Shown here: positions 42,671-51,973 of the stretch, piece by piece | Layout of the letters: each line of letters begins with the position of its first letter | Numbering within the stretch: the stretch's first letter is position 1 | Assembly: GCF_003412465.1 (NCBI RefSeq) | Contig: NZ_QTJV01000017.1 | Coordinates: forward strand, 62,001-126,000 | Reading direction: 5' to 3' | Length of the DNA stretch: 64,000 bases | Source: Chitinophaga silvisoli | GTDB taxonomy: Bacteria; Bacteroidota; Bacteroidia; Chitinophagales; Chitinophagaceae | Translations under genes and position numbers: made by a program | The notes under the pieces: generated by a model | Databases searched by the model: none | What the model saw: the letters and a program-made list of their open reading frames with translations, nothing else | Told to the model about the DNA's origin: nothing

Positions 42671-45600
42671 TTACAGCTTCACAAACTTGCCCGTCTTATC
42701 ACCCACCCTGATCAGGTACACCCCAGGTGTCAACCCACTGACAGATATCGTATTCATACCTGCCGTTACTTTGCCCGCCTGGATCATATTCCCTTTCAGG
42801 TCTGTGATTGTATAATAAGCACTTGCTGCGGCTGTCAGATACACCTGATCCTGGGCCGGGTTCGGATAGACCAAAGATGTATTAGTAGACTTTGCAGTGC
42901 TGGTAGTACGTGCTGCATCAGCCGTAGTCGGCTCACTGGCTGTACCACAAATTTCAAATTCATAAATTGAATAGCCATAAGGCGTATTCCTTTGTACACC
43001 ATACATCCTCAGGTAGCGATAATCTTTTCCAATATTATCAATCAGGTCTGTACGGTTGCCGGTTGTTGTATTGATATAATGCCCAACGGTATCCCAGCTT
43101 AATGTATCCGTCTTTGCACCTAAGATATAATACTCTTTCGCATTAGCCACTTCCCATGTCAGCGTAATCTTATTCACATGTGATACCACTCCCATATCCA
43201 CCGTGATCCATTGGGGGTCGGTAAACTGGCTCTCCCAACGGCTCCCCTGGTTACCATCTATAGCAGCATCCGCCGTACCGGAAGATGCTGTTGCTGACGC
43301 AGGCACCAGGTTATAACATCCTGTAGGTGCAGACCCGGAATCAGGTAATACCGGGTAGGTCAGCAAGGTCCTTGCCGGCACGGAAAAGGAAGCTACCTGA
43401 GCACCACTGGCATCATACACTTTACAGGTGCTGGTGCTGGCTGATGGATTGTATGCTACTGCATGACTGAAGCTGCCATTCTTTTCAAACACACTGCTGC
43501 TTGGGAAATTGGTATGATACTTAAATGAAAAATCACCCAGGTTCTGATGCGCATGTGTATAATAATACGTCATACCTGCTACCTCGTAATCCATGATGTA
43601 ATCTGTATCCGTCACGGGCAACAATAAATTCTTTGCCATGAATGCTGCAGCATATCTGGGATCGGATATCTGTTTCCAGCCAAGGGCTACATGTGCCCAG
43701 TCATCGCCAAAATCTGTCTCATCTTTGTGCCCATCTACTGTAAGCGTCTCACTCATCATATCTGCATATTCTTTCTTCGCCCAGGTAGTATCCCTGGCTA
43801 CATACTTAAACCCAGGATTTACAGGCAGGTATTGGATGGCATGGATATGCATCGGGCTTGCACTAAAATAGGTACCATAAGCAAAGCCCTGGTTACTCAG
43901 GATGCTACACATATTATGATTGTAGGTAGCAGGCAGGTTACGATTTTTCCAGTCAAACCAGTATTCCAGTGCTGCGTAGGTTTCACTGCTATAACCAAAA
44001 GCTGCTGCAGAACGGATAGCAGGGTCATTCAACTGATCGCCTAATAAGAATAAACCTATCCAGGACTGAATGGCCTCTGATGAAGATTCCTGGTTATTGC
44101 CTGTAGATGAACTGGTACCTCCTGCATAACTATGCCCGATCCATGGATCGAAAGTGCGCAGGAATGGCAGCGTAGTATCTGAGCGATCCCAGTTAGCATA
44201 TTGTTTCGCCACCAGTTTGATCATGTCGCCATATTGGGCAATGAAATCAGGATCCACCATACCATATAACGCTGCTGCCAATACAAAGTAACCATAGTGA
44301 AAATGATTATCTGTAAAATAAGCAGATGTATAAGATTCATTGAAACCTACGATGGCTCCCCAGCGATCATACTTTGCAAAGAACTTTTCTGTTTCACCGG
44401 GTGTATATGTCAACCAGTTCACGAGGGCTGCCCTGGTTTTGGCTTTTAATGATTCATAAGCCTGGTGATTCAGTTCCTTTGCCATCACGGTGTATTTTGC
44501 AAAGTTGAGGATGTCCTTACCACCCCAGTAAGTATCTCCGCCATAGTCTTTCTTCTTAGAAAATTGCGTGAGCAGGTTATACATCGCACCTGCATCATAA
44601 GGCGCTGCATCGCCTGCACTCCTGTACGGTGCATTGAAGTTGGGAAGAATACCACCGAAGTCGTAAGTGAATGTCCAGGCATTCCCGATGGATGTTTTCA
44701 TGGTACCGCGCGGACTGACATAACTATATGCACTGAAGTTCACATTGTGGGTAGCATCGTCGTAGAGATGTGGCAGGAAACCTTGTATGGTGGGCCCTGC
44801 GCTGCCGCCTTTCAGGTTGGTGGTGGTGACATTCCAGTTCACTGCTACTTTACCGGCACCGGCATTATAATCGTAAGAAACTGTTGAATTTGTAGGCTTG
44901 TTAAAAGCGTATTGTTCATAGGTAGTCAGATCAGCGGGAGCCAATAATGCAGAGACGACAAAGAAAGCATTGCCACTATTCGTATTCAACACCAGCTTTT
45001 CTGATTGATTGCCATCGGAGGCCCAGCGGGTACCGAAGTTGCCATCGTTTACATTCGCAGCAGCGAAAGGTCCTTCTACCGAGGAGGCGGTGACTGACTT
45101 ATTCTGAGAGAGTAAGGTCGTGTTGTTAAATACCTGCATTTCCCAGAGGGAGTAGGCATAGATGGTACCTCTTTCGTTGAGGGTGATCTTTACATAGCGG
45201 GCAGTGGTATCTTTAAAAGATAATGAGTCTGTGCCGCCATCGCCATTGATGACAGTTACCACTGTGGCCCAGCTGGTGGTATCATTGGATACCTGGATGC
45301 TGTAACCGGAGGCATAGGCTGTTTCCCAACTTAGTTTTACAGCATTGACGTGCTGAGAGCTACCTAAGTCAATTCTTACGAATTGCTGTCCCTGGATAGC
45401 AGCGGTGGTTTTGCCATCAAGGTGAATACCGAAATAGCGGCCATCGGTTTTGATCACAAAAGATTTGTTGGTCGGGAGCGTCAAAGCATTGCCACTTGCA
45501 GTGAGGTAAGAGCCTCCTTTATCGAGTGCGATTTCAGGATTGATTCCTTGTGTTTCGAACCAGAAAAAAGGGATGCCGTGGTACATGGTGACATCCATAT

Positions 45601-46057
45601 TTTTGCCATGTGTGCTGTCTGGCAGCGACATGACTACACCCCAGTCGGACCAGTCTTTGGCAATGGCTTTTTCCGGTGCATAGCCATCAGCTTTGATGCT
45701 CATGTAACCACCGTATTCCAGGTTAGAGCCATCGGCTACAAAGCTGTTAGCAAAATAAATTTTTGTACCAAAGTTCTCCGGATCGGCGGAAAGTGGGTAT
45801 GCCCAAAGCATGCCTGCATACTGGGATACGACGAGGTCTGTCCACCAATCGTTGGTAGGAATGGCCTGGTGTTTTTTGTTTTGAGCTACGTAAATGGGTG
45901 CTGTGTACACGAATGCCTGCAGGGAGGAATCGAGTTCAGATACCGGTGGAAAAGAGGCGTAGCTACCTGCGCCGACAGGCACAGGGGATTGGGCATGCAG
46001 TTGCCATGTGCCGATAGATAGCACTACTGCCAGCAGGTAAAGGTTCTTCATGGTCAT
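42671..46057 (-). CDS. Secreted GH81 endo-beta-1,3-glucanase with two discoidin modules and T9SS signal
   Basis: The 1128-residue protein has a signal peptide (1-22). A GH81 N-terminal beta-sandwich (PTNDWWTDLVVSQYAGMLWA at 67-86) is interrupted at about 216-362 by a discoidin-like (F5/8 C) insert. The GH81 catalytic part follows (about 365-880), with FDPWIGHSYAGG and GNNQESSSEA holding the conserved acidic residues. Then come a second, canonical discoidin domain (about 905-1045) and a type A sorting domain (VYPNPAQDQVYLTAAAS to the end). It cleaves beta-1,3-glucans such as laminarin or fungal wall glucan outside the cell. The insert appears circularly permuted relative to the C-terminal module. 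Confidence 0.92.
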   Translation of the reverse strand: MTMKNLYLLAVVLSIGTWQLHAQSPVPVGAGSYASFPPVSELDSSLQAFVYTAPIYVAQNKKHQAIPTNDWWTDLVVSQYAGMLWAYPLSADPENFGTKIYFANSFVADGSNLEYGGYMSIKADGYAPEKAIAKDWSDWGVVMSLPDSTHGKNMDVTMYHGIPFFWFETQGINPEIALDKGGSYLTASGNALTLPTNKSFVIKTDGRYFGIHLDGKTTAAIQGQQFVRIDLGSSQHVNAVKLSWETAYASGYSIQVSNDTTSWATVVTVINGDGGTDSLSFKDTTARYVKITLNERGTIYAYSLWEMQVFNNTTLLSQNKSVTASSVEGPFAAANVNDGNFGTRWASDGNQSEKLVLNTNSGNAFFVVSALLAPADLTTYEQYAFNKPTNSTVSYDYNAGAGKVAVNWNVTTTNLKGGSAGPTIQGFLPHLYDDATHNVNFSAYSYVSPRGTMKTSIGNAWTFTYDFGGILPNFNAPYRSAGDAAPYDAGAMYNLLTQFSKKKDYGGDTYWGGKDILNFAKYTVMAKELNHQAYESLKAKTRAALVNWLTYTPGETEKFFAKYDRWGAIVGFNESYTSAYFTDNHFHYGYFVLAAALYGMVDPDFIAQYGDMIKLVAKQYANWDRSDTTLPFLRTFDPWIGHSYAGGTSSSTGNNQESSSEAIQSWIGLFLLGDQLNDPAIRSAAAFGYSSETYAALEYWFDWKNRNLPATYNHNMCSILSNQGFAYGTYFSASPMHIHAIQYLPVNPGFKYVARDTTWAKKEYADMMSETLTVDGHKDETDFGDDWAHVALGWKQISDPRYAAAFMAKNLLLPVTDTDYIMDYEVAGMTYYYTHAHQNLGDFSFKYHTNFPSSSVFEKNGSFSHAVAYNPSASTSTCKVYDASGAQVASFSVPARTLLTYPVLPDSGSAPTGCYNLVPASATASSGTADAAIDGNQGSRWESQFTDPQWITVDMGVVSHVNKITLTWEVANAKEYYILGAKTDTLSWDTVGHYINTTTGNRTDLIDNIGKDYRYLRMYGVQRNTPYGYSIYEFEICGTASEPTTADAARTTSTAKSTNTSLVYPNPAQDQVYLTAAASAYYTITDLKGNMIQAGKVTAGMNTISVSGLTPGVYLIRVGDKTGKFVKL

Positions 46058-46161
46058 CCTGAGATTTTATGGATTATGGGTATGTCTTTTAATGAAAATC
46101 GATCATGGTTTCAGGGGGTAAATTTACTAAATAATCAGAGGGGAAATATGATTAAAATCAA

Positions 46162-46190
46162 TACCGGGGTGTGCGTAGCAGGCCCCGGTA
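46162..46190 (-). terminator. Probable terminator
   Basis: TACCGGGG and CCCCGGTA form a perfect 8-bp stem, followed on the minus strand by TTGATTTTAAT. It lies 57 bp after the stop of the gene at 46247 and before the GH81 start. Confidence 0.55.
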
Positions 46191-46246
46191 CGATTCTCTA
46201 TCGGAAGAGTGAAGGTTTATGCAGAGATGAGATTATATCTATACAA

Positions 46247-47320
46247 TCAGTAACCTGTAATTATCCTTCTTTCTACTCCTTCTATCTCCATAATTAGTTC
46301 TGTTCCATAGGCGGTAGCCGGCGTTTGATATCCTGCTTTAAAATCTTTATTCAAGACCTTTTTTGTAATCAGTAATGCAGTCAATGCTGTCAGGGTATAT
46401 GCTTCGGGCACCACCATATGTGCAGTAAGCGTGTTCCCTTTGGGGTTAGTGACCTGTGCCCAGATCAAAGTATTCGTTTTGTCGCGGGTAGCCTGATCTG
46501 GTCCGGGAGATTGACTTTTGACAATCGCATTTGCAATACCACGTACCAGTTTAGTTTTCAACAACCAGTTGTAAGCTGCTTGTCCCTTCAAAAAGAACCA
46601 GGCTGCTTTATTGATATTGATATAGGTTTCGATATTCGGTATTCCCGTGGAAACATACGCTGTACTCAGGTCTCCCCATGGAAGACTCATGGTGAAGATC
46701 TTCTTTTTTTGCCCTGGGAATTGCACATACATGCCTTTTTTCCCTACAGGTTCTTCCACTAGTTTGCCATCAATCCTGGATAATCCCGGGAGGCCGAGTT
46801 TGAGTACGGTATTAATAGCAGTGCCTCTTGACAATGCGCTATTCAATATTGCGAATGCGATCTTTAAGGAACTGGCATCGGGCATTTGTTGTTTGAGCCA
46901 TAGCGCAAGGCAGTCTGTAGGTACTACGTCGTAACCGGCACCGGGCAGGAGCATGACACCTTTATCTCTAGCAGCTTTATCGTAGGTACGGATCATGTCA
47001 TAGATCATGGCATCGCCATTCAAATCGAGGTAATGCCGGCCTTCGGCAATACAGGCTTCTACTAATTGCTTCGCGGTAAAATCGTAAGGGCCGGCTGCAT
47101 TTACCACTACACCTACTTCCTGCAAGGCTTGTTGTATGGCAGACTGATGATCCAATGCAAATACACGAATGGGCAGACTGAGTTCAGCACCCAGTTTTTC
47201 CAACGCCTGTTTGTTTCTGCCCGCCAGGATAGGTTGCAGGCCGAATGCCGCCGCATAGCGGGCAATTAATTCTCCGGTATAGCCGTTTGCTCCATAGAGC
47301 AGGAATGAATGATCCAACAT
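46247..47320 (-). CDS. Saccharopine dehydrogenase-like NAD(P)-binding oxidoreductase
   Basis: The start at 47320 (MLDHSFLLYGANGYTGELIARY) puts the Rossmann GxxGxxG (GANGYTG) at the very N-terminus, as usual for the saccharopine-dehydrogenase/trans-acting enoyl-reductase group. A second motif, VVVNAAGPYDFTAKQLVEACI, follows. The 357-residue length fits the bacterial trans-acting enoyl reductase branch rather than true lysine-pathway enzymes. Its substrate is unknown. It is first downstream of the DUF6526 gene on the same strand, with a 25-bp gap. Confidence 0.85.
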   Translation of the reverse strand: MLDHSFLLYGANGYTGELIARYAAAFGLQPILAGRNKQALEKLGAELSLPIRVFALDHQSAIQQALQEVGVVVNAAGPYDFTAKQLVEACIAEGRHYLDLNGDAMIYDMIRTYDKAARDKGVMLLPGAGYDVVPTDCLALWLKQQMPDASSLKIAFAILNSALSRGTAINTVLKLGLPGLSRIDGKLVEEPVGKKGMYVQFPGQKKKIFTMSLPWGDLSTAYVSTGIPNIETYININKAAWFFLKGQAAYNWLLKTKLVRGIANAIVKSQSPGPDQATRDKTNTLIWAQVTNPKGNTLTAHMVVPEAYTLTALTALLITKKVLNKDFKAGYQTPATAYGTELIMEIEGVERRIITGY

Positions 47321-47345
47321 GGGAGAAATGTACAAATATTCTTTG

Positions 47346-47783
47346 TTATACTCTCATATAATCGCCCTGCCATTCTTTTACTGCGCGCTTGATCTGGTCA
47401 GGAGAAAGGTTTTCTGCCAGGGCTCTCTTCACCAGGCCGGGGAATTCACCATCTGACGCAAACCTTAACGCCAGGATCTGACCAAGGGAAAGATTTTTTT
47501 CCAATGGTTCAAAGCGCTGGCCTGTCAGCGCAAAATACCTGAACCGTACTTCGAGCCGGACGATTCTATCCTGGGTAGTGAGCGCGTAATGCTGCCTGAG
47601 CATAAAGCCCAGCCAGCCAATGATCAACAGGAGGATGGCCATGAATACCCATTCCAATGCAGCATCTGGATGCCTGACAGCAAAGGTAATGCTGGCTATG
47701 ATCCCGACTAAGAGAACAGGATAGAATACAAAGTGATGAGGTGGATAATACCGGATGTGATTCTTATAATTTTGTGTTTCCAT
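47346..47783 (-). CDS. DUF6526 family membrane protein
   Basis: The 145-residue protein starts METQNYKNHIRYYPPHHFVFYP, the characteristic family opening. Two membrane helices follow (about 22-38 and 45-63), then a cytoplasmic domain with TGQRFEPLEKNLSLGQILALRFASD. Function unknown. It is in line with the oxidoreductase gene and the AraC gene upstream (20-bp gap), so the three may form one transcript. Confidence 0.85.
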   Translation of the reverse strand: METQNYKNHIRYYPPHHFVFYPVLLVGIIASITFAVRHPDAALEWVFMAILLLIIGWLGFMLRQHYALTTQDRIVRLEVRFRYFALTGQRFEPLEKNLSLGQILALRFASDGEFPGLVKRALAENLSPDQIKRAVKEWQGDYMRV

Positions 47784-47803
47784 GAGATAAATGTAATCAT
47801 TTA

Positions 47804-48601
47804 TCAGGCTCTTAGCCGGGAAGGTGCCACTCCATATGCTTTCTTAAACACAAAAGAAAAATGCGACAGGTCTTTAAACCCTACTTCCAGGTAAACATCT
47901 GTGGATTTCCAACCCTTTTCTTTTATCAGGAAATAGGCATCTTCCAATCTCTTCTGCTGTAGCCATTTACCGGGTGTGGTATGGAATACTTTTTCAAAGT
48001 CTCTTTTAAATGTCGCCAGACTCCGGCCTGTCAGGTAAGCAAACCTGCTGATATCAACATTGAATTTGTAATGCTCATTCATATAGGCTTCCAGGTCTAT
48101 CTTGCCCGGTGCACTAAAATCGAATAACAGGTTCTTCAGCTCAGGCTTCAATTGCAATAACAACATGACCGCCTCTTTTACCTTCATCATGGTGAGCATA
48201 GGGTTATGCACGCCCTGTCCGTCTATATAAGGTTGTAATGAATCCCTGTAATGTGTCAGGAGCGAATGTTCCGGGAGATGGAAGTTCTTTTCCCCTTTGA
48301 AGATACCATCTGCTTTCAGGCCAGTCTCCTGACTTAAGCTATGTAGCAGTTCCTGGTCTATCCTGATGCCTACAGTTTTGAAATCGCCCCCGGTGGCAGG
48401 CGGGATCTTCACGAATTTTGCGAGCTGGTTCCTGGCAAAGAAGCGGAAATCGCCCGCTTTAAACACATAATGCTTGCCATCCAGGAACACTTCCTGTGTA
48501 CCGGCAACGATATATCCCAGGGAATGCTCGCCGATGAAATTCTCACCTTCTCTGCTCACGTGATGGTAACAGGATACAAGTATTCTTTCCTTTTCTGACA
48601 T
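47804..48601 (-). CDS. AraC family transcriptional regulator
   Basis: The 265-residue protein has an N-terminal cupin-like sensor (about 1-130, with EHSLGYIVAGTQEVFLDGKHY). A C-terminal AraC domain (about 165-262) shows FNVDISRFAYLTGRSLATFKRDFEKVFHTTPGKWL and KSTDVYLEVGFKDLSHFSFVFKKAYGVAPS. It lies just upstream of the DUF6526 and oxidoreductase genes and probably regulates them. Copy C of the palindromic element separates it from the aldehyde dehydrogenase gene. Confidence 0.9.
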   Translation of the reverse strand: MSEKERILVSCYHHVSREGENFIGEHSLGYIVAGTQEVFLDGKHYVFKAGDFRFFARNQLAKFVKIPPATGGDFKTVGIRIDQELLHSLSQETGLKADGIFKGEKNFHLPEHSLLTHYRDSLQPYIDGQGVHNPMLTMMKVKEAVMLLLQLKPELKNLLFDFSAPGKIDLEAYMNEHYKFNVDISRFAYLTGRSLATFKRDFEKVFHTTPGKWLQQKRLEDAYFLIKEKGWKSTDVYLEVGFKDLSHFSFVFKKAYGVAPSRLRA

Positions 48602-48620
48602 ACTTTAATAATTAAATACG

Positions 48621-48725
48621 GGGTTGTATCAAAAGTAAAATTCCCGGGATTTAATACGGCTTCCTGATGGAGAGAATTTTCTTTAATTGCATACTAAATG
48701 CCATCAAATTACTTCTGATACAACC
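48621..48725. repeat. Palindromic dispersed element, copy C
   Basis: Ends GGGTTGTATCAAAAGTAAAA and the complementary ATTACTTCTGATACAACC. The core has TCCCGGGATTTAATACGG and CTGATGGAGAGAATT. It follows the 3' end of the aldehyde dehydrogenase gene (minus, ends 48737). It is the only copy not between convergent genes. Confidence 0.8.
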
Positions 48726-48736
48726 TCATCTGTATT

Positions 48737-50155
48737 TTATCCTCTGATGATCGTCTTTGGTTCTACATATTCTTCCAGTCCAAAGGTACCATATTCTCTT
48801 CCGATACCAGACTGTTTAAATCCACCAAATGGTGCCATCGGATCATGCTGCAGGCTATTTACCATGACTCTACCTGCCACTATCTGCTCTGCCACTTTCC
48901 TGGCGCGCTCCTCGTTCGTACCACTCACATAGGCAGCTAATCCATAGGTAGTATCATTGGCCATGGCAATTGCCTCTTCTTCAGTTTTATAAGTTAGTAC
49001 AGAAATGACTGGTCCGAAAATCTCTTCTCTTGCAATCTTCATATCAGGAGTCACATTTGCAAACACGGTTGGTTTTACAAAGTTACCGGCTTCCAGTCCC
49101 TCAGGATGGCCAGGGCCACCTGCCAGTACTTCAGCACCCTGTTCAATGCCTGACTGGATATAACTCTGTACACGTTCATATTGCTTTACACTTACCATAG
49201 GGCCTATTACAGTAGAATCATCTGCAGGATCACCTACTTTTGCATTCGCCACTGCCTCTTTTAATAAGGCCTTTGCTTCATCCAGGCGGGTTTCAGGTAC
49301 CAGCAATCTTGTACCTGCTATACATGCCTGTCCATTGTTCATGAAACCTGCTGCTACTGCCATTGGAATCGCCTTAGTAAAATCAGCATCATCCAGGATG
49401 ATATTGGGAGATTTACCACCCAGTTCCAGGGTTACTCTCTTCATGGTATCTACTGCACCTCTGGCAATCGTCTTACCTACCGCAGTAGAGCCAGTGAAGG
49501 AAATTTTTGCCACATCCGGATGGCGGGTCAGTTCAGCACCTACTACATTCCCCAGGCCATTGACTACATTGTAGATACCTGCAGGCAATCCTGCTTCATG
49601 AAATGCTTCGAGTACTATCTGTGTTTGCAATGCACTCATTTCACTTGGCTTGATCACGGCTGTACAACCAGCTGATATGGCGGTGGCCAGCTTACCACAA
49701 ATGAAGTTGGCATTTGCATTCCATGGAGTAATGATGCCTACTACACCCAGTGGTTCCATTCTTACCCGGGAGCGGCCTGCTGTACGTTCAAATTCAAAGT
49801 CAGCCAGTACCTCCTGTGCATGCAGGAAAGCATCCAGCGCCATTTCAGTGCTTGCTTTTGCACGGGATACCGGTGCACCATATTCTTCTATAGTCGCAGC
49901 AGTGAGGTCATCGATACGCTTATAAAGGGCATCGTATAATTGCTGTAGATATTGAATCCTGGTTTCTTTTGAAGAAAGAGAAAAGGTCTTAAATGCTTCC
50001 TTTGCACTGGCGATGGCTAATTGGGCATCGGTTTCATCGCCGAGTCTTACTTGGCCTATGAGTTGATTGGTGGCTGGGTTGATCAGGTCAAACATTTCCT
50101 GTCCGTGAGGGGTGACAAATGCCCCGTTGATATAAATTTTATCTATCGTTTTCAT
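48737..50155 (-). CDS. Aldehyde dehydrogenase family protein
   Basis: The 472-residue NAD(P)-dependent enzyme has the class signatures GVVGIITPWNANANF, the FTGSTAVGKTIA cofactor loop, VTLELGGKSPNIILDDAD with the general-base Glu, and the catalytic Cys in FMNNGQACIAGTRLLVP. The C-terminal PFGGFKQSGIGREYGTFGLEEY is typical of the broad-specificity aldehyde group. There is no signal peptide, so it is cytoplasmic. It lies 88 bp downstream of the Crp/Fnr-type regulator on the same strand, which may control it. The substrate is not determined. Confidence 0.93.
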   Translation of the reverse strand: MKTIDKIYINGAFVTPHGQEMFDLINPATNQLIGQVRLGDETDAQLAIASAKEAFKTFSLSSKETRIQYLQQLYDALYKRIDDLTAATIEEYGAPVSRAKASTEMALDAFLHAQEVLADFEFERTAGRSRVRMEPLGVVGIITPWNANANFICGKLATAISAGCTAVIKPSEMSALQTQIVLEAFHEAGLPAGIYNVVNGLGNVVGAELTRHPDVAKISFTGSTAVGKTIARGAVDTMKRVTLELGGKSPNIILDDADFTKAIPMAVAAGFMNNGQACIAGTRLLVPETRLDEAKALLKEAVANAKVGDPADDSTVIGPMVSVKQYERVQSYIQSGIEQGAEVLAGGPGHPEGLEAGNFVKPTVFANVTPDMKIAREEIFGPVISVLTYKTEEEAIAMANDTTYGLAAYVSGTNEERARKVAEQIVAGRVMVNSLQHDPMAPFGGFKQSGIGREYGTFGLEEYVEPKTIIRG

Positions 50156-50243
50156 AATTGATATTTTGATAGATCAAAGGTAGGACGGGAAGGGCTCATG
50201 CTGTTTTGTTCTAAAGCTCAAATTACTTTGTTATAAGGTGCAG

Positions 50244-50801
50244 TTATCCATCACCTTTCAGCAGGCGGTTCAAACTCCTTACACTTATGCCCATATAACC
50301 GGCAAGATCCTGTTTAGTGAACGCAATCTGCTGTGCGGCGAGCATTTTCTGTAACCGGGGTAGTAGCTCTGCCATGGTATATAATTGTTGTCTGGCCATC
50401 TTTACCGAAGAATTCGCTACTCTGGTGGCCAGCAGGCGCAGTACTAATGTATTGAAGGCGGGTACTGTCTGCAGAAAATAATGAAACTGGCCAACGCCCA
50501 TGGCATACAGGCTTACAGGCGTTACCGCATCTACGCTACAAACCGTCTTCGTACCTCTTATGGCCTCTACTTCGCCCAGCATTTCGCCTTCACCCAGGAA
50601 TTCTAAGATATACTCCTTACCATTCTCTTCCGTAATCAGGGGTTTTACTACGCCGGAACGGATGATATAGATCTGCAGGATTTCCTGCTCCTGGAAGATA
50701 AATCTTTGCCCCGCATCGAACTGCCGGATGGTAATAGCCCCTCCTGCTGCAGGCAGGATGTCATTGATTAATTGTAATAAGTCAAGGTTTGTTTGGATCA
50801 T
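50244..50801 (-). CDS. Crp/Fnr family transcriptional regulator
   Basis: The 185-residue protein has a cyclic-nucleotide-binding-like domain (about 20-125, with GQRFIFQEQEILQIYIIRSG and GEGEMLGEVEAI). A short C-terminal helix-turn-helix (AFTKQDLAGYMGISVRSLNRLLKG) ends the protein. The cAMP-contact residues are not obviously conserved, as in many Bacteroidota members. It is divergent from an epimerase gene at 50872 and the shared 70-bp region holds a perfect palindrome. Autoregulation and control of that gene, perhaps also of the aldehyde dehydrogenase, is likely. Confidence 0.88.
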   Translation of the reverse strand: MIQTNLDLLQLINDILPAAGGAITIRQFDAGQRFIFQEQEILQIYIIRSGVVKPLITEENGKEYILEFLGEGEMLGEVEAIRGTKTVCSVDAVTPVSLYAMGVGQFHYFLQTVPAFNTLVLRLLATRVANSSVKMARQQLYTMAELLPRLQKMLAAQQIAFTKQDLAGYMGISVRSLNRLLKGDG

Positions 50802-50811
50802 GTTGTAAATT

Positions 50812-50825
50812 GGGACAAATGTCCC
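50812..50825. promoter_or_regulatory. Perfect palindrome, Crp/Fnr operator candidate
   Basis: GGGACAAATGTCCC (6-bp half-sites GGGACA/TGTCCC, 2-bp centre) lies 10 bp upstream of the Crp/Fnr start codon and 46 bp upstream of the divergent epimerase start. One site could thus control both. Confidence 0.6.
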
Positions 50826-50871
50826 GCGATTAAGTTTTACCCAAAGTAAATTTACGTCCTCAATTCATTAT

Positions 50872-51858
50872 ATGAAAATACTGATTACTGGCAGCACCGG
50901 ACATCTTGGCGAAGCATTGGTCAGAACCCTTGCTCCACAAGGGCATGAAATTGTTTCTATCGATATACAGGCTTCAGGTTTCACTACACATACGGGGAAT
51001 ATTGCCAATCCTACGCTTGTACAGGAATGTATGCAGGGTGTGGATATCGTGCTTCATACAGCTACTTTGCATAAGCCGCATGTAGGCACGCATTCCCGCC
51101 AGGAGTTTGTTGATACTAACATCACCGGCACCCTGCAATTGCTGGAAGCGGCTACTGCCAACCGGGTAAAGGCTTTCATTTTCACCAGTACGACCAGTGT
51201 ATTTGGGGATGCGCTTATACCGCCACCGGGGCAGCCGGCAGCGTGGATTACTGAGGATGTAGCGCCGCAGCCTAAGAACATTTATGGTGTGACGAAGACG
51301 GCTGCCGAGGATCTTTGCCAGCTCTTTTATCGCAATCAAAAATTGCCGGTACTTATTTTGCGCACCTCCCGTTTCTTTCCTGAGCAGGATGACAATAAAG
51401 GGATGCGCGATGCATTTGCAGATGATAACCTGAAAGCACTGGAGTATTTGTACCGGAGGGTAGATGTGGAGGATGTGGTGTCTGCACATATAGCGGCAAT
51501 GCATCGTGCAGCGGAGATTGGTTTTGGGAAATATATTATCAGCGCGACTACGCCTTTTACAGCGGCAGATCTGCCAGCATTACGCGCAGATGCTGCCGGG
51601 GTGATACAAGGTATTTACCCGGAAGCAAAGGAGATCTTTGCACAACATAAGTGGCAGTTCCTGCCGCAGATAGACCGTGTGTATGTCAATGAAAAGGCCC
51701 GCAGGGAATTGCACTGGCAGCCACAACATGATTTCGGGTCGCTCTTACAAAAACTACAACAGGGGCTATCTATTAAGAGCAAACTGGCTGATATAATCGG
51801 TGCCAAGGGTTATCATACAGAAACGTTTTCAGAGGGGCCATACCCTGTGAGTCATTAA
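50872..51858 (+). CDS. NAD-dependent epimerase/dehydratase family protein
   Basis: The 328-residue extended SDR has the N-terminal cofactor motif TGSTGHLG (GxxGxxG), the acidic Asp after strand 2 (VSIDIQ, NAD preference), the FTSTTSVFGD strand, and the active-site pair YGVTKTAAEDL (Y-x3-K). It probably acts on a sugar-nucleotide or small carbonyl compound in the cytoplasm. It is transcribed divergently from the Crp/Fnr regulator, from a shared region with a palindromic operator candidate. The substrate is unknown. Confidence 0.9.
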   Translation: MKILITGSTGHLGEALVRTLAPQGHEIVSIDIQASGFTTHTGNIANPTLVQECMQGVDIVLHTATLHKPHVGTHSRQEFVDTNITGTLQLLEAATANRVKAFIFTSTTSVFGDALIPPPGQPAAWITEDVAPQPKNIYGVTKTAAEDLCQLFYRNQKLPVLILRTSRFFPEQDDNKGMRDAFADDNLKALEYLYRRVDVEDVVSAHIAAMHRAAEIGFGKYIISATTPFTAADLPALRADAAGVIQGIYPEAKEIFAQHKWQFLPQIDRVYVNEKARRELHWQPQHDFGSLLQKLQQGLSIKSKLADIIGAKGYHTETFSEGPYPVSH

Positions 51859-51865
51859 AAGCAAA

Positions 51866-51964
51866 GAGGTTGCATCAAAAGTAAATTGCAGGCATGGAGA
51901 ACTAAAAAATTCTCTCTGCAATTATCCGCATTCAATCACGGAAATTTACATTTGACACAACCTC
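51866..51964. repeat. Palindromic dispersed element, copy D (diverged core)
   Basis: Ends GAGGTTGCATCAAAAGTAAA and the complementary TTTACATTTGACACAACCTC. The core differs from copies A-C, keeping only ATGGAGAAC and adding an inner palindrome GAGAA...TTCTC. It lies between convergent genes ending at 51858 and 51974. Confidence 0.75.
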
Positions 51965-51973
51965 TTGTATATT

